Assembly (NCBI RefSeq): GCF_021602025.1
Contig: NZ_BQHW01000001.1
Location: forward strand, 434,001 to 498,000
Origin: Pseudomonas ceruminis
GTDB taxonomy: Bacteria > Pseudomonadota > Gammaproteobacteria > Pseudomonadales > Pseudomonadaceae
Length of the DNA: 64,000 nt
Reading direction: 5' to 3'
Positions within the stretch are counted from its first letter, which is position 1; each line of letters opens with the position of its first letter. The position numbers and the translations under genes were made by a program. Of the stretch, positions 56,332-64,000 are shown in pieces. The notes below the pieces were generated by a model. It searched no databases, was not told the DNA's origin, and saw only the letters and a list, made by a program, of their open reading frames with translations.

Positions 56332-57621
56332 TTACTTGCGGTCTTTCAGCTCGACGATATCGCGCTGCAGCTCGCCGGTGTACAGCTGGCGCGGGCGGCC
56401 AATCTTGTACGGGCTGGAGAGCATTTCTTTCCAGTGCGAGATCCAGCCTACGGTACGTGCCAGGGCGAAGATCACAGTGAACATGCTGGTCGGAATGCCG
56501 ATCGCCTTCAGGATGATGCCCGAGTAGAAGTCGACGTTCGGGTACAGCGAGCGCTCGATGAAGTACGGATCGGTCAGGGCGATCTCTTCCAGGCGCATCG
56601 CCAGTTCCAGCTGCGGATCGTTCTTGATGCCGAGTTCGCCCAGGACTTCGTCGCAGGTCTTCTTCATCACGGTGGCGCGCGGGTCGCGGTTCTTGTACAC
56701 GCGGTGACCGAAGCCCATCAGCTTGAACGGGTCGTTCTTGTCCTTGGCCTTGGCGATGTACTTGTCGATGTTCGAGACATCGCCAATTTCATCGAGCATG
56801 GTCAGTACGGCTTCGTTCGCACCGCCGTGGGCAGGGCCCCACAGTGCGGCGATACCAGCGGCGATACAGGCGAACGGGTTGGCACCCGACGAGCCGGCCA
56901 GGCGCACGGTGGACGTGGAGGCATTCTGCTCGTGGTCGGCGTGGAGGATGAAGATCCGGTCCATTGCCTTGGCCAGTACCGGGCTGATCGGTTTGATCTC
57001 GCACGGGGTGTTGAACATCATGTGCAGGAAGTTTTCCGCGTACGACAGGTCGTTGCGCGGATACATCATTGGCTGGCCCATGGAGTACTTGTAAACCATC
57101 GCGGCCAGGGTCGGCATCTTGGCGACCAGGCGCACCGCGGAGATCTCGCGGTGTTGCGGGTTATTGATGTCCAGGGAGTCGTGGTAGAACGCCGACAGGG
57201 CGCCAACCACGCCGCACATCACCGCCATCGGGTGAGCGTCGCGGCGGAAACCGTTGAAGAAGGACTTCAGCTGCTCGTGAACCATGGTGTGGTTTTTCAC
57301 GGTGCTGACGAACTGGGCCTTCTGCTCGGCATTGGGCAGTTCGCCGTTAAGCAGCAGGTAGCAGGTTTCCAGGTAGTCGGATTTCTCGGCGAGCTGTTCG
57401 ATCGGGTAGCCGCGGTGCAGCAGTACGCCCTTGTCGCCATCGATGTAGGTGATCTTCGACTCGCACGAGGCGGTCGCCATGAAACCAGGGTCGAAGGTGA
57501 AGTGACCAGTGGCCCCCAACCCGCGGACGTCGATTACATCAGGACCAACGGTGCCGGTTAAAATGGGCAGCTCGACGGGGGCAGCGCCCTCGATGACCAA
57601 CTGCGCTTTTTTGTCAGCCAT
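56332..57621 (-). CDS. gltA: GltA, citrate synthase
   Basis: A 429-residue type II citrate synthase, joining acetyl-CoA and oxaloacetate at the entry of the TCA cycle. Catalytic segments are [13 protein letters not shown] (His), [15 protein letters not shown] (His) and the C-terminal DFYSGI (Asp). The length is normal. A good sigma-70 promoter lies at 57680-57707 and the gene is divergent from sdhCDAB. Confidence 0.97.
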   Translation of the reverse strand: MADKKAQLVIEGAAPVELPILTGTVGPDVIDVRGLGATGHFTFDPGFMATASCESKITYIDGDKGVLLHRGYPIEQLAEKSDYLETCYLLLNGELPNAEQKAQFVSTVKNHTMVHEQLKSFFNGFRRDAHPMAVMCGVVGALSAFYHDSLDINNPQHREISAVRLVAKMPTLAAMVYKYSMGQPMMYPRNDLSYAENFLHMMFNTPCEIKPISPVLAKAMDRIFILHADHEQNASTSTVRLAGSSGANPFACIAAGIAALWGPAHGGANEAVLTMLDEIGDVSNIDKYIAKAKDKNDPFKLMGFGHRVYKNRDPRATVMKKTCDEVLGELGIKNDPQLELAMRLEEIALTDPYFIERSLYPNVDFYSGIILKAIGIPTSMFTVIFALARTVGWISHWKEMLSSPYKIGRPRQLYTGELQRDIVELKDRK

Positions 57622-57679
57622 GTGGCCTCCTATTAATGCTTGAAATCATCAGACAGACCCCCCACGCAGGGCCCGCACC

Positions 57680-57707
57680 ACTATAGAGAAGTAAATTCGA
57701 ATGTCAA
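57680..57707 (-). promoter_or_regulatory. gltA sigma-70 promoter
   Basis: TTGACA (57702-57707), 16-base spacer, TATAGT (57680-57685), about 60 bases before the gltA ATG. Confidence 0.8.
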
Positions 57708-57821
57708 TTTGCCTAAAGGCTGGTTGAAACCGGCTCCGAGGCCTGATTTTTCGCGAAATTCTCGCCCATTTACGCCTTTTGCTCGCTAAAGGCAATGCGC
57801 TATTTGGGCTACCCCCTTCCG

Positions 57822-57850
57822 TTGTCATAAGCAGCCTAACTGTCTATACT
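57822..57850 (+). promoter_or_regulatory. sdhC sigma-70 promoter
   Basis: TTGTCA (57822-57827), 17-base spacer, TATACT (57845-57850). It gives a leader of roughly 115 bases before the sdhC GTG. Confidence 0.75.
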
Positions 57851-57973
57851 CGGCACCCGACCGCCAGGGGCTTGCAAGCCCGAACTGCTGGGGGTCGCCG
57901 TTCCCTGGGTGGTGGGTACCTGACCAGTACACTTACCAACAACTTTGCCCTGATTCGCTAGGGGCTCTTCAGT

Positions 57974-58360
57974 GTGAAAAAAGCCGTGAAAAGCCAACGA
58001 CCTGTAAACCTAGACCTAAGGACCATCAAGCTCCCGATCACCGCGTACACGTCCATTCTTCACCGTATCTCCGGCGTCATCCTGTTCCTCGGCCTTGCCA
58101 TCATGCTTTATGCACTGGGCAAGTCGCTGGGTTCCGAGGAAGGCTTCGGTGAGGTGAAGGCGTGTCTGACCAGCCCGCTGGCCAAACTGGTGACCTGGGC
58201 CCTGCTGTCCGCCCTGCTGTATCACCTGGTGGCAGGTGTACGCCACCTGATCATGGACATGGGCATCGGTGAGACGCTGGAAGGCGGCAAGCTGGGCTCG
58301 AAAATCGTGATTGTCATCTCCGTGGTGGTGATCGTTCTGGTGGGAGTTTGGGTATGGTAA
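57974..58360 (+). CDS. sdhC: SdhC, succinate dehydrogenase cytochrome b556 subunit
   Basis: A 128-residue membrane subunit with three helices that anchors succinate dehydrogenase and helps bind haem b and ubiquinone. The motif ITAYTSILHRISGVILFLG at the N-terminus and HLVAGVRHLIMD (haem His) are typical. The start is GTG at 57974. The end overlaps sdhD by 7 bases. Confidence 0.95.
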   Translation: MKKAVKSQRPVNLDLRTIKLPITAYTSILHRISGVILFLGLAIMLYALGKSLGSEEGFGEVKACLTSPLAKLVTWALLSALLYHLVAGVRHLIMDMGIGETLEGGKLGSKIVIVISVVVIVLVGVWVW

Positions 58361-58722
58361 CCAATGTCACGAACCTGTCGCGTTCGGGCCTCTATGACTG
58401 GATGGCGCAGCGCGTCTCGGCGGTCGTTCTCGCGGCTTACTTCCTCTTCCTGATCGGTTACGTGGTCGCCCACCCAGGCATCGACTATGCCCAGTGGCAC
58501 GGTCTGTTCTCCAATAACGCGATGCGGATCTTCAGTCTGCTGGCCCTCGTTGCCCTGGGCGCTCACGCCTGGGTTGGCATGTGGACCATCGCCACCGACT
58601 ACCTGACGCCGATGTCGTTCGGCAAGTCGGCGACTGCGATTCGTTTCCTGTTCCAGGCGGTATGCGGCGTTGCGATGTTCGCTTACTTCGTCTGGGGTGT
58701 GCAGATTCTCTGGGGTATCTGA
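58354..58722 (+). CDS. sdhD: SdhD, succinate dehydrogenase hydrophobic membrane anchor
   Basis: A 122-residue three-helix anchor subunit. LSRSGLYDWMAQRVSAVVLAAYFL opens the protein, and ALGAHAWVGMWTIATDYL carries the likely haem His. I use the ATG at 58354; the frame opens two codons earlier with TTG. Ends three bases before sdhA. Confidence 0.95.
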   Translation: MVTNVTNLSRSGLYDWMAQRVSAVVLAAYFLFLIGYVVAHPGIDYAQWHGLFSNNAMRIFSLLALVALGAHAWVGMWTIATDYLTPMSFGKSATAIRFLFQAVCGVAMFAYFVWGVQILWGI

Positions 58723-58725
58723 TCC

Positions 58726-60498
58726 ATGGCTAGCATTCCAACCATTTCCTTCGACGCCATCATCATCGGTGGCGGCGGTGCCGGCATGCGCGCAGCGCTG
58801 CAGCTGGCCCAGGGCGGTCACAAGACTGCCGTAGTCACCAAGGTCTTCCCGACCCGTTCGCACACTGTATCCGCCCAGGGCGGCATCACCTGCGCCATCG
58901 CTTCGGCCGACCCGAACGACGACTGGCGCTGGCACATGTACGATACCGTCAAGGGTTCCGACTACATCGGTGACCAGGACGCTATCGAATACATGTGTCA
59001 GGAAGGCCCGGCTGCGGTCTTCGAGCTGGACCACATGGGCCTGCCGTTCTCGCGTACCGAAACCGGCCGTATCTACCAGCGTCCGTTCGGTGGCCAGTCC
59101 AAGGACTTCGGCAAGGGCGGCCAGGCTGCTCGTACGTGCGCCGCCTCCGACCGTACCGGTCACGCCCTGCTGCACACCCTGTATCAGGGCAACCTGAAAG
59201 CGGGCACCACCTTCCTGAACGAGTACTACGCTGTGGACCTGGTGAAAAACCAGGACGGCGCGTTCGTCGGTGTGATCGCGATCTGCATCGAAACTGGCGA
59301 AACCCTGTACATCAAGTCCAAGGCCACCGTTCTGGCCACCGGTGGTGCGGGCCGTATCTACGCCTCGACCACCAACGCCCTGATCAACACCGGTGACGGC
59401 GTCGGCATGGCCCTGCGTGCCGGCGTGCCGGTGCAGGACATCGAGATGTGGCAGTTCCACCCGACCGGCATCGCCGGCGCCGGTGTACTGGTCACTGAGG
59501 GTTGCCGCGGTGAAGGTGGTTACCTGATCAACGCCCACGGCGAACGCTTCATGGAGCGTTACGCGCCGAACGCCAAGGACCTGGCCGGTCGCGACGTCGT
59601 CGCCCGCTCCATGGTCAAGGAAATCATCGCCGGCAACGGCGTGGGCCCGAACAAGGACCACGTACTGCTGAAGCTGGACCACCTGGGCGAGGAAGTGTTG
59701 CACAGCCGCCTGCCAGGCATCTGCGAGCTGTCCAAGACCTTCGCCCACGTCGACCCTGTCGTCGCGCCGGTCCCGGTCGTACCGACCTGCCACTACATGA
59801 TGGGTGGTGTCGCCACCAACATCCATGGCCAGGCCATTACCATGGACGCCGAAGGCAAGGACCAGATCATTCCGGGTCTGTTCGCTGTAGGTGAAGTAGC
59901 GTGCGTATCGGTCCACGGTGCCAACCGCCTGGGCGGCAACTCGCTGCTCGACCTGGTGGTCTTCGGCCGTGCTGCCGGCCTGCACCTGGAAAAGGCGCTG
60001 ACCGAAGGCGTCGAGTACCGCGATGCCAGCGACACCGACGTGGATGTCGCCCTGAACCGCCTGAACAAGCTCAACGAGCGTACTACCGGCGAAGACGTTG
60101 CCAGCCTCAAGCGCGAGCTGCAGAGCTGCATGCAGAACTACTTCGGTGTATTCCGTACCGGCGAATACATGCAGAAGGGTATCGAGCAATTGGCGGGCCT
60201 GCGTGATCGCATCGCCAACGTCAAGATCAACGACAAGTCCCAGGCCTTCAACACCGCGCGTATCGAAGCGCTGGAGCTGCAGAACCTGCTGGAAGTCGCC
60301 GAAGCTACCGCCATTGCGGCCGAAGCCCGTAAAGAGTCCCGCGGCGCTCACGCCCGTGAAGACTTCGAAGACCGTGACGACGAAAACTGGCTGTGCCACA
60401 CCCTGTACTATCCGGGTGAGAAGCGCGTCGCCAAGCGTGGTGTCAACTTTGCGCCGAAGACTGTTCCAGCCTTCGAACCAAAAGTCCGGACTTACTAA
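58726..60498 (+). CDS. sdhA: SdhA, succinate dehydrogenase flavoprotein subunit
   Basis: A 590-residue catalytic subunit with covalent FAD, oxidising succinate to fumarate. The dinucleotide fold is [18 protein letters not shown]. The FAD-linked His lies in [12 protein letters not shown]. Substrate-site segments are [21 protein letters not shown] and ARSMVKE, with [19 protein letters not shown] near residue 400. The length is normal. Confidence 0.98.
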   Translation: MASIPTISFDAIIIGGGGAGMRAALQLAQGGHKTAVVTKVFPTRSHTVSAQGGITCAIASADPNDDWRWHMYDTVKGSDYIGDQDAIEYMCQEGPAAVFELDHMGLPFSRTETGRIYQRPFGGQSKDFGKGGQAARTCAASDRTGHALLHTLYQGNLKAGTTFLNEYYAVDLVKNQDGAFVGVIAICIETGETLYIKSKATVLATGGAGRIYASTTNALINTGDGVGMALRAGVPVQDIEMWQFHPTGIAGAGVLVTEGCRGEGGYLINAHGERFMERYAPNAKDLAGRDVVARSMVKEIIAGNGVGPNKDHVLLKLDHLGEEVLHSRLPGICELSKTFAHVDPVVAPVPVVPTCHYMMGGVATNIHGQAITMDAEGKDQIIPGLFAVGEVACVSVHGANRLGGNSLLDLVVFGRAAGLHLEKALTEGVEYRDASDTDVDVALNRLNKLNERTTGEDVASLKRELQSCMQNYFGVFRTGEYMQKGIEQLAGLRDRIANVKINDKSQAFNTARIEALELQNLLEVAEATAIAAEARKESRGAHAREDFEDRDDENWLCHTLYYPGEKRVAKRGVNFAPKTVPAFEPKVRTY

Positions 60499-60509
60499 GG
60501 GTGGCTGCT

Positions 60510-61214
60510 ATGTTGAAAGTCGAAGTTTATCGTTACAACCCGGACACCGACTCGGCGCCCAAGATGGAGTCGTTCGACGTCGATACCGGCGGCAAAGACC
60601 TGATGGTGCTGGACGTGCTGGCGCTGATCAAGGAGAAGGACGAGGGCTTCTCGTACCGTCGCTCCTGCCGTGAAGGCGTTTGCGGCTCCGATGGCATGAA
60701 CATGAACGGCAAGAACGGCCTGGCCTGCATCACCCCGCTGTCGGGCGTGGTCAAGGGCAACAAGCTGGTGCTGCGCCCGCTGCCGGGCCTGCCAGTCATT
60801 CGTGACCTGGTCGTCGACATGAGCATCTTCTACAAGCAGTACGAGAAGGTGAAGCCATTCCTGCAGAACGATACGCCGGCTCCGGCCATCGAACGTCTGC
60901 AGTCGCCGGAAGACCGCGACAAGCTGGACGGCCTGTACGAGTGCATCCTGTGCGCTTGCTGCTCGACTTCCTGCCCGTCGTTCTGGTGGAACCCGGACAA
61001 GTTCCTGGGCCCCGCCGCCCTGCTGCAGGCCTACCGCTTCCTGGCCGACAGCCGTGACACCAAGACCCAGGAGCGCCTGGCGTCCCTGGATGACCCGTTC
61101 AGCGTGTTCCGCTGCCGCGGGATCATGAACTGCGTCAACGTTTGCCCGAAGGGTCTGAACCCTACCAAGGCAATCGGCCACGTACGTAACATGCTGCTGC
61201 AAAGCGGCACCTGA
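60510..61214 (+). CDS. sdhB: SdhB, succinate dehydrogenase iron-sulfur subunit
   Basis: A 234-residue subunit with [2Fe-2S], [4Fe-4S] and [3Fe-4S] clusters. The motifs are CREGVCGSDGMNMNG with ACIT, then CILCACCSTSCPS, then CRGIMNCVNVCPKG. I start at MLKVEVYRYNP (60510); GTG three codons earlier is in frame, but the AAGGG site fits the ATG. It passes electrons from SdhA to ubiquinone at SdhCD. Confidence 0.96.
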   Translation: MLKVEVYRYNPDTDSAPKMESFDVDTGGKDLMVLDVLALIKEKDEGFSYRRSCREGVCGSDGMNMNGKNGLACITPLSGVVKGNKLVLRPLPGLPVIRDLVVDMSIFYKQYEKVKPFLQNDTPAPAIERLQSPEDRDKLDGLYECILCACCSTSCPSFWWNPDKFLGPAALLQAYRFLADSRDTKTQERLASLDDPFSVFRCRGIMNCVNVCPKGLNPTKAIGHVRNMLLQSGT

Positions 61215-61244
61215 TTCAAAGCGTTGTAACTGCAGTAAGCCGAG

Positions 61245-61265
61245 GTGCGGGTGGTGAGCCCGCAC
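61245..61265 (+). terminator. Stem-loop after sdhB
   Basis: GTGCGGG-TGGTGAG-CCCGCAC, 30 bases after the sdhB stop codon and without a T-run. It may be a processing or attenuation hairpin, because sucA follows in the same direction after a 246-base gap that is otherwise without features. Confidence 0.5.
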
Positions 61266-61460
61266 TGAGGTAAAACCTGAGCAAGGGCCCACAAAGCTCG
61301 CGCTCGATACCTATGAAGATATGAGACCAGCAGGGGCTTTCCGGGCTGGTACCCGGAAAATCAGCAAGATCCAAGTGGCGTGGTTCAGTCGCTGTGTTCG
61401 GACTTTTCCAGGTTTGCTGTGGCTCTCGCCGATCAGTCCCCTAACCGAGGGTGACCAAGC

Positions 61461-64000
61461 ATGCAAGAAAGCGTGATGCAGCGCATGTGGGAAAGCGCCC
61501 ACCTTTCAGGTGGTAACGCTGCATATGTGGAAGAGCTCTACGAGCTCTACCTGCACGACCCTAACGCTGTGCCAGAAGAGTGGCGCACTTACTTCCAGAA
61601 GTTGCCTGCTGATGGCAGCACCGCTACTGATGTATCGCACTCGACAATCCGCGACCATTTCGTACTGCTGGCAAAGAACCAGCGCCGCGCCCAACCGGTA
61701 TCCGCCGGGAGCGTGAGCAGTGAACACGAGAAGAAGCAGGTTGAAGTTCTGCGACTGATCCAGGCCTATCGTATGCGCGGCCATCAGGCTGCCAAGCTCG
61801 ACCCGTTGGGGTTGTGGCAGCGCCCTGCGCCCGTAGACCTGTCGATCAATCACTACGGCTTGACCAATGCCGATCTTGATACGACCTTCCGTGCCGGCGA
61901 CCTGTTCATCGGCAAAGAGGAAGCGAGCCTACGCGAGATCTTCGAGGCGCTCCAGAAGACATATTGTCGCACCATTGGCGCCGAGTTCACCCATATCGTC
62001 GATTCCGAGCAGCGCAGCTGGTTCCAGCAGCGCCTGGAAAGCGTGCGCGGCCGCCCGGAATTCTCCGCCGACGTGCAGGCCCACCTGCTCGAGCGCGTGA
62101 CGGCTGGTGAAGGCCTTGAGAAGTACCTGGGCACCAAGTACCCGGGCACCAAGCGCTTCGGTCTGGAGGGTGGCGAAAGCCTGATCCCGATGCTGGACGA
62201 AATGATCCAGCGCTCCGGCTCTTACGGCACCAAGGAAGTCGTGATCGGCATGGCCCACCGTGGTCGTCTGAACGTGCTGGTCAACACCTTCGGCAAGAAC
62301 CCGCGCGAGCTGTTCGACGAGTTCGAAGGCAAGAAGATGAACGAGCTGGGCTCCGGTGACGTGAAGTATCACCAGGGCTTCTCCTCGAACGTGATGACCG
62401 CTGGTGGCGAAGTTCACCTGGCCATGGCGTTCAACCCGTCCCACCTGGAAATCGTCTCGCCGGTGGTGGAAGGTTCGGTGCGCGCCCGTCAGGACCGTCG
62501 CAACGATACCGTTGGCGACAAGGTGCTGCCGATCTCGATCCACGGTGACGCTGCGTTCGCCGGCCAGGGCGTGGTCATGGAAACCTTCCAGATGTCGCAG
62601 ACCCGCGGTTTCAAGACCGGCGGTACCGTGCACATCGTGATCAACAACCAGGTTGGTTTCACCATCAGCAACCCGCTGGACTCGCGTTCCACCGAGTACG
62701 CCACCGACGTCGCCAAGATGATCCAGGCGCCGATCCTGCACGTGAACGGTGACGACCCGGAAGCAGTGCTGTTCGTGACCCAGCTGGCCATCGATTACCG
62801 CATGCAGTTCAAGCGTGACGTGGTCATCGACCTGGTCTGCTACCGCCGCCGCGGCCACAACGAGGCCGACGAGCCGAACGGTACGCAGCCGCTGATGTAT
62901 CAACAGATCAGCAAGCAGCGCACCACCCGTGAACTGTATGCCGAGGCCCTGATTCAAGCGGGTCGTATCGACGCCGAGCGTGCCCAGGCCAAGATCGACG
63001 AATACCGCAATGCCCTGGACAACGGCCTGCACGTGGTCAAGAGCCTGGTCAAGGAGCCGAACCGCGAGCTGTTCGTCGACTGGCGTCCGTACCTGGGTCA
63101 CGCCTGGACCGCGCGTCACGACACCCGCTTCGACCTTAAGACCCTTCAGGAGCTGTCGGCCAAGCTGCTCGAGTTGCCGGAAGGCTTCGTCGTCCAGCGC
63201 CAGGTGTCGAAGATCTACGAAGACCGCCAGAAGATGCAGGCCGGTGGCTTGCCGATCAACTGGGGTTATGCAGAGACCATGGCGTACGCCACGCTGCAGT
63301 TCGAAGGTCACCCGATCCGCATGACCGGCCAGGACATCGGCCGTGGCACCTTCTCGCACCGCCACGCGGTGCTGCACAACCAGAAGGACGCCAGCACCTA
63401 CGTGCCGCTGCAGAACCTGTTCCCGGGCCAGCCGAAGTTCGAGCTGTACGACTCCTTCCTGTCGGAAGAAGCCGTGCTGGCCTTCGAATACGGTTACTCG
63501 ACCACCACGCCGAACGCGTTGGTGATCTGGGAAGCCCAGTTCGGCGACTTCGCCAACGGCGCGCAAGTGGTGATCGACCAGTTCATCACCAGTGGCGAGC
63601 ACAAGTGGGGCCGTCTGTGCGGCCTGACCATGCTGCTGCCGCACGGCTATGAAGGCCAGGGTCCGGAGCACTCCTCCGCACGTCTGGAGCGTTACCTGCA
63701 GCTGTGCGCCGAGCACAACATCCAGGTGTGCGTACCGACCACTCCGGCACAGATCTACCACCTGCTGCGTCGCCAGGTCATCCGTCCGCTGCGCAAGCCG
63801 CTGATCGTCCTGACGCCGAAGTCGCTGCTGCGCCACAAGCTGGCCATCTCGACCCTGGAAGACCTGGCAGAAGGCTCGTTCCAGACCGTGATCCCGGAAA
63901 TCGATACCCTCGATCCGGCCAAGGTCGAGCGCCTGGTACTGTGCGGTGGCAAGGTGTACTACGACCTGCTGGAAAAACGCCGTGCCGAAGGCCGCGAAGA
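61461..64000 (+). CDS. sucA: SucA, 2-oxoglutarate dehydrogenase E1 component (partial, C-terminus outside window)
   Basis: The thiamine-diphosphate decarboxylase subunit of the 2-oxoglutarate dehydrogenase complex. About 846 codons are present of some 940. The N-terminus (MQRMWESAHLSGGNAAYVEELYELYLHDP) is the E2-binding segment. The cofactor site is ISIHGDAAFAGQGVV through HIVINNQVGF, with GMAHRGRLNVL and the transketolase-like half GQDIGRGTFSHRHA. A GAGGG sequence lies before the ATG. It follows sdhCDAB in the usual pseudomonad order. Confidence 0.97.
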   Translation, partial: MQESVMQRMWESAHLSGGNAAYVEELYELYLHDPNAVPEEWRTYFQKLPADGSTATDVSHSTIRDHFVLLAKNQRRAQPVSAGSVSSEHEKKQVEVLRLIQAYRMRGHQAAKLDPLGLWQRPAPVDLSINHYGLTNADLDTTFRAGDLFIGKEEASLREIFEALQKTYCRTIGAEFTHIVDSEQRSWFQQRLESVRGRPEFSADVQAHLLERVTAGEGLEKYLGTKYPGTKRFGLEGGESLIPMLDEMIQRSGSYGTKEVVIGMAHRGRLNVLVNTFGKNPRELFDEFEGKKMNELGSGDVKYHQGFSSNVMTAGGEVHLAMAFNPSHLEIVSPVVEGSVRARQDRRNDTVGDKVLPISIHGDAAFAGQGVVMETFQMSQTRGFKTGGTVHIVINNQVGFTISNPLDSRSTEYATDVAKMIQAPILHVNGDDPEAVLFVTQLAIDYRMQFKRDVVIDLVCYRRRGHNEADEPNGTQPLMYQQISKQRTTRELYAEALIQAGRIDAERAQAKIDEYRNALDNGLHVVKSLVKEPNRELFVDWRPYLGHAWTARHDTRFDLKTLQELSAKLLELPEGFVVQRQVSKIYEDRQKMQAGGLPINWGYAETMAYATLQFEGHPIRMTGQDIGRGTFSHRHAVLHNQKDASTYVPLQNLFPGQPKFELYDSFLSEEAVLAFEYGYSTTTPNALVIWEAQFGDFANGAQVVIDQFITSGEHKWGRLCGLTMLLPHGYEGQGPEHSSARLERYLQLCAEHNIQVCVPTTPAQIYHLLRRQVIRPLRKPLIVLTPKSLLRHKLAISTLEDLAEGSFQTVIPEIDTLDPAKVERLVLCGGKVYYDLLEKRRAEGRE

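Larger units (their letters stand above)
57622..57973. other. Divergent promoter region, gltA / sdhCDAB
   Basis: 352 bases with no gene, holding the gltA promoter (minus) and the sdhC promoter (plus), about 115 bases apart. I saw no further clear operator by eye. Confidence 0.8.

Noticed and set aside
58222-60399. A 725-residue minus-strand frame over sdhDA
   Set aside because: Antisense shadow of sdhA; no motif or start signal. The 635-residue frame at 61929-63836 over sucA and the 631-residue frame at 49290-51185 over etfBA are likewise shadows.

Overview
The window is chromosomal DNA of a fluorescent Pseudomonas, most likely of the P. putida group. The evidence is a high-GC background, REP-type palindromes of the P. 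putida kind, two tandem cbb3 oxidase operons, a PvdS-type sigma factor next to pvdL, and the gltA / sdhCDAB / sucA block. No tRNA, rRNA, CRISPR array or transposase was seen. Species placement is inference from gene content and remembered synteny.

Layout. 1-4936 (minus strand): a partial ccoN of one cbb3 oxidase operon, then a complete ccoNOQP operon with a good ANR/FNR box upstream. 4988-8734: an alpha/beta hydrolase, the nucleoside phosphorylase ppnP, a DEDD exonuclease, a periplasmic solute-binding protein and a siderophore-type GNAT acetyltransferase. 8851-22673: the iron-starvation sigma factor PvdS (under a Fur box) and the pyoverdine chromophore synthetase PvdL. 22674-25103: an AT-rich cassette that looks foreign. 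It sits between the intact 3' end of pvdL and a second, degenerate copy of that 3' end, and encodes on the minus strand a 31-residue Gly/Ser-rich peptide, a 65-residue unknown protein, an ABC permease and an ABC ATPase. 25234-28542: periplasmic thiol-redox genes dsbG, a TlpA-like fusion and dsbD. 28843-34955: a Tat-exported molybdenum hydroxylase with its 2Fe-2S subunit, a three-haem cytochrome c and two cofactor-maturation genes (xdhC and a MocA-like gene). 35050-37052: an OmpR/QseC-type two-component system. 37153-44853: pvdH, a siderophore-interacting ferric reductase, the pyoverdine exporter pvdRT-opmQ and an FpvI-type sigma factor. 45025-56228: a degenerate receiver protein, an MFS symporter, ETF-QO, etfBA, a solute-binding protein, a DUF4398/OmpA lipoprotein pair, a MocR regulator and small periplasmic or metal-binding proteins. 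56332-64000: gltA, sdhCDAB and the start of sucA.

How it works together. Five sites of the form TAAAT/TAATT-N16-CGT, the iron-starvation motif used by PvdS, lie before the GNAT gene, pvdL, pvdH, the ferric reductase and pvdR. They tie synthesis, export and iron release into one regulon driven by the Fur-controlled pvdS. The peptide-chain synthetases (pvdI/J/D), fpvA, pvdE and the periplasmic maturation genes are not in this window. The respiratory parts (cbb3 oxidases, ETF/ETF-QO, succinate dehydrogenase, the molybdenum hydroxylase with its cytochrome) and the Dsb system form an ordinary aerobic core.

The part most likely to be new is the peptide plus ABC-transporter cassette at the pvdL 3' end, together with the way the pvdL terminus appears to have been replaced and duplicated around it.
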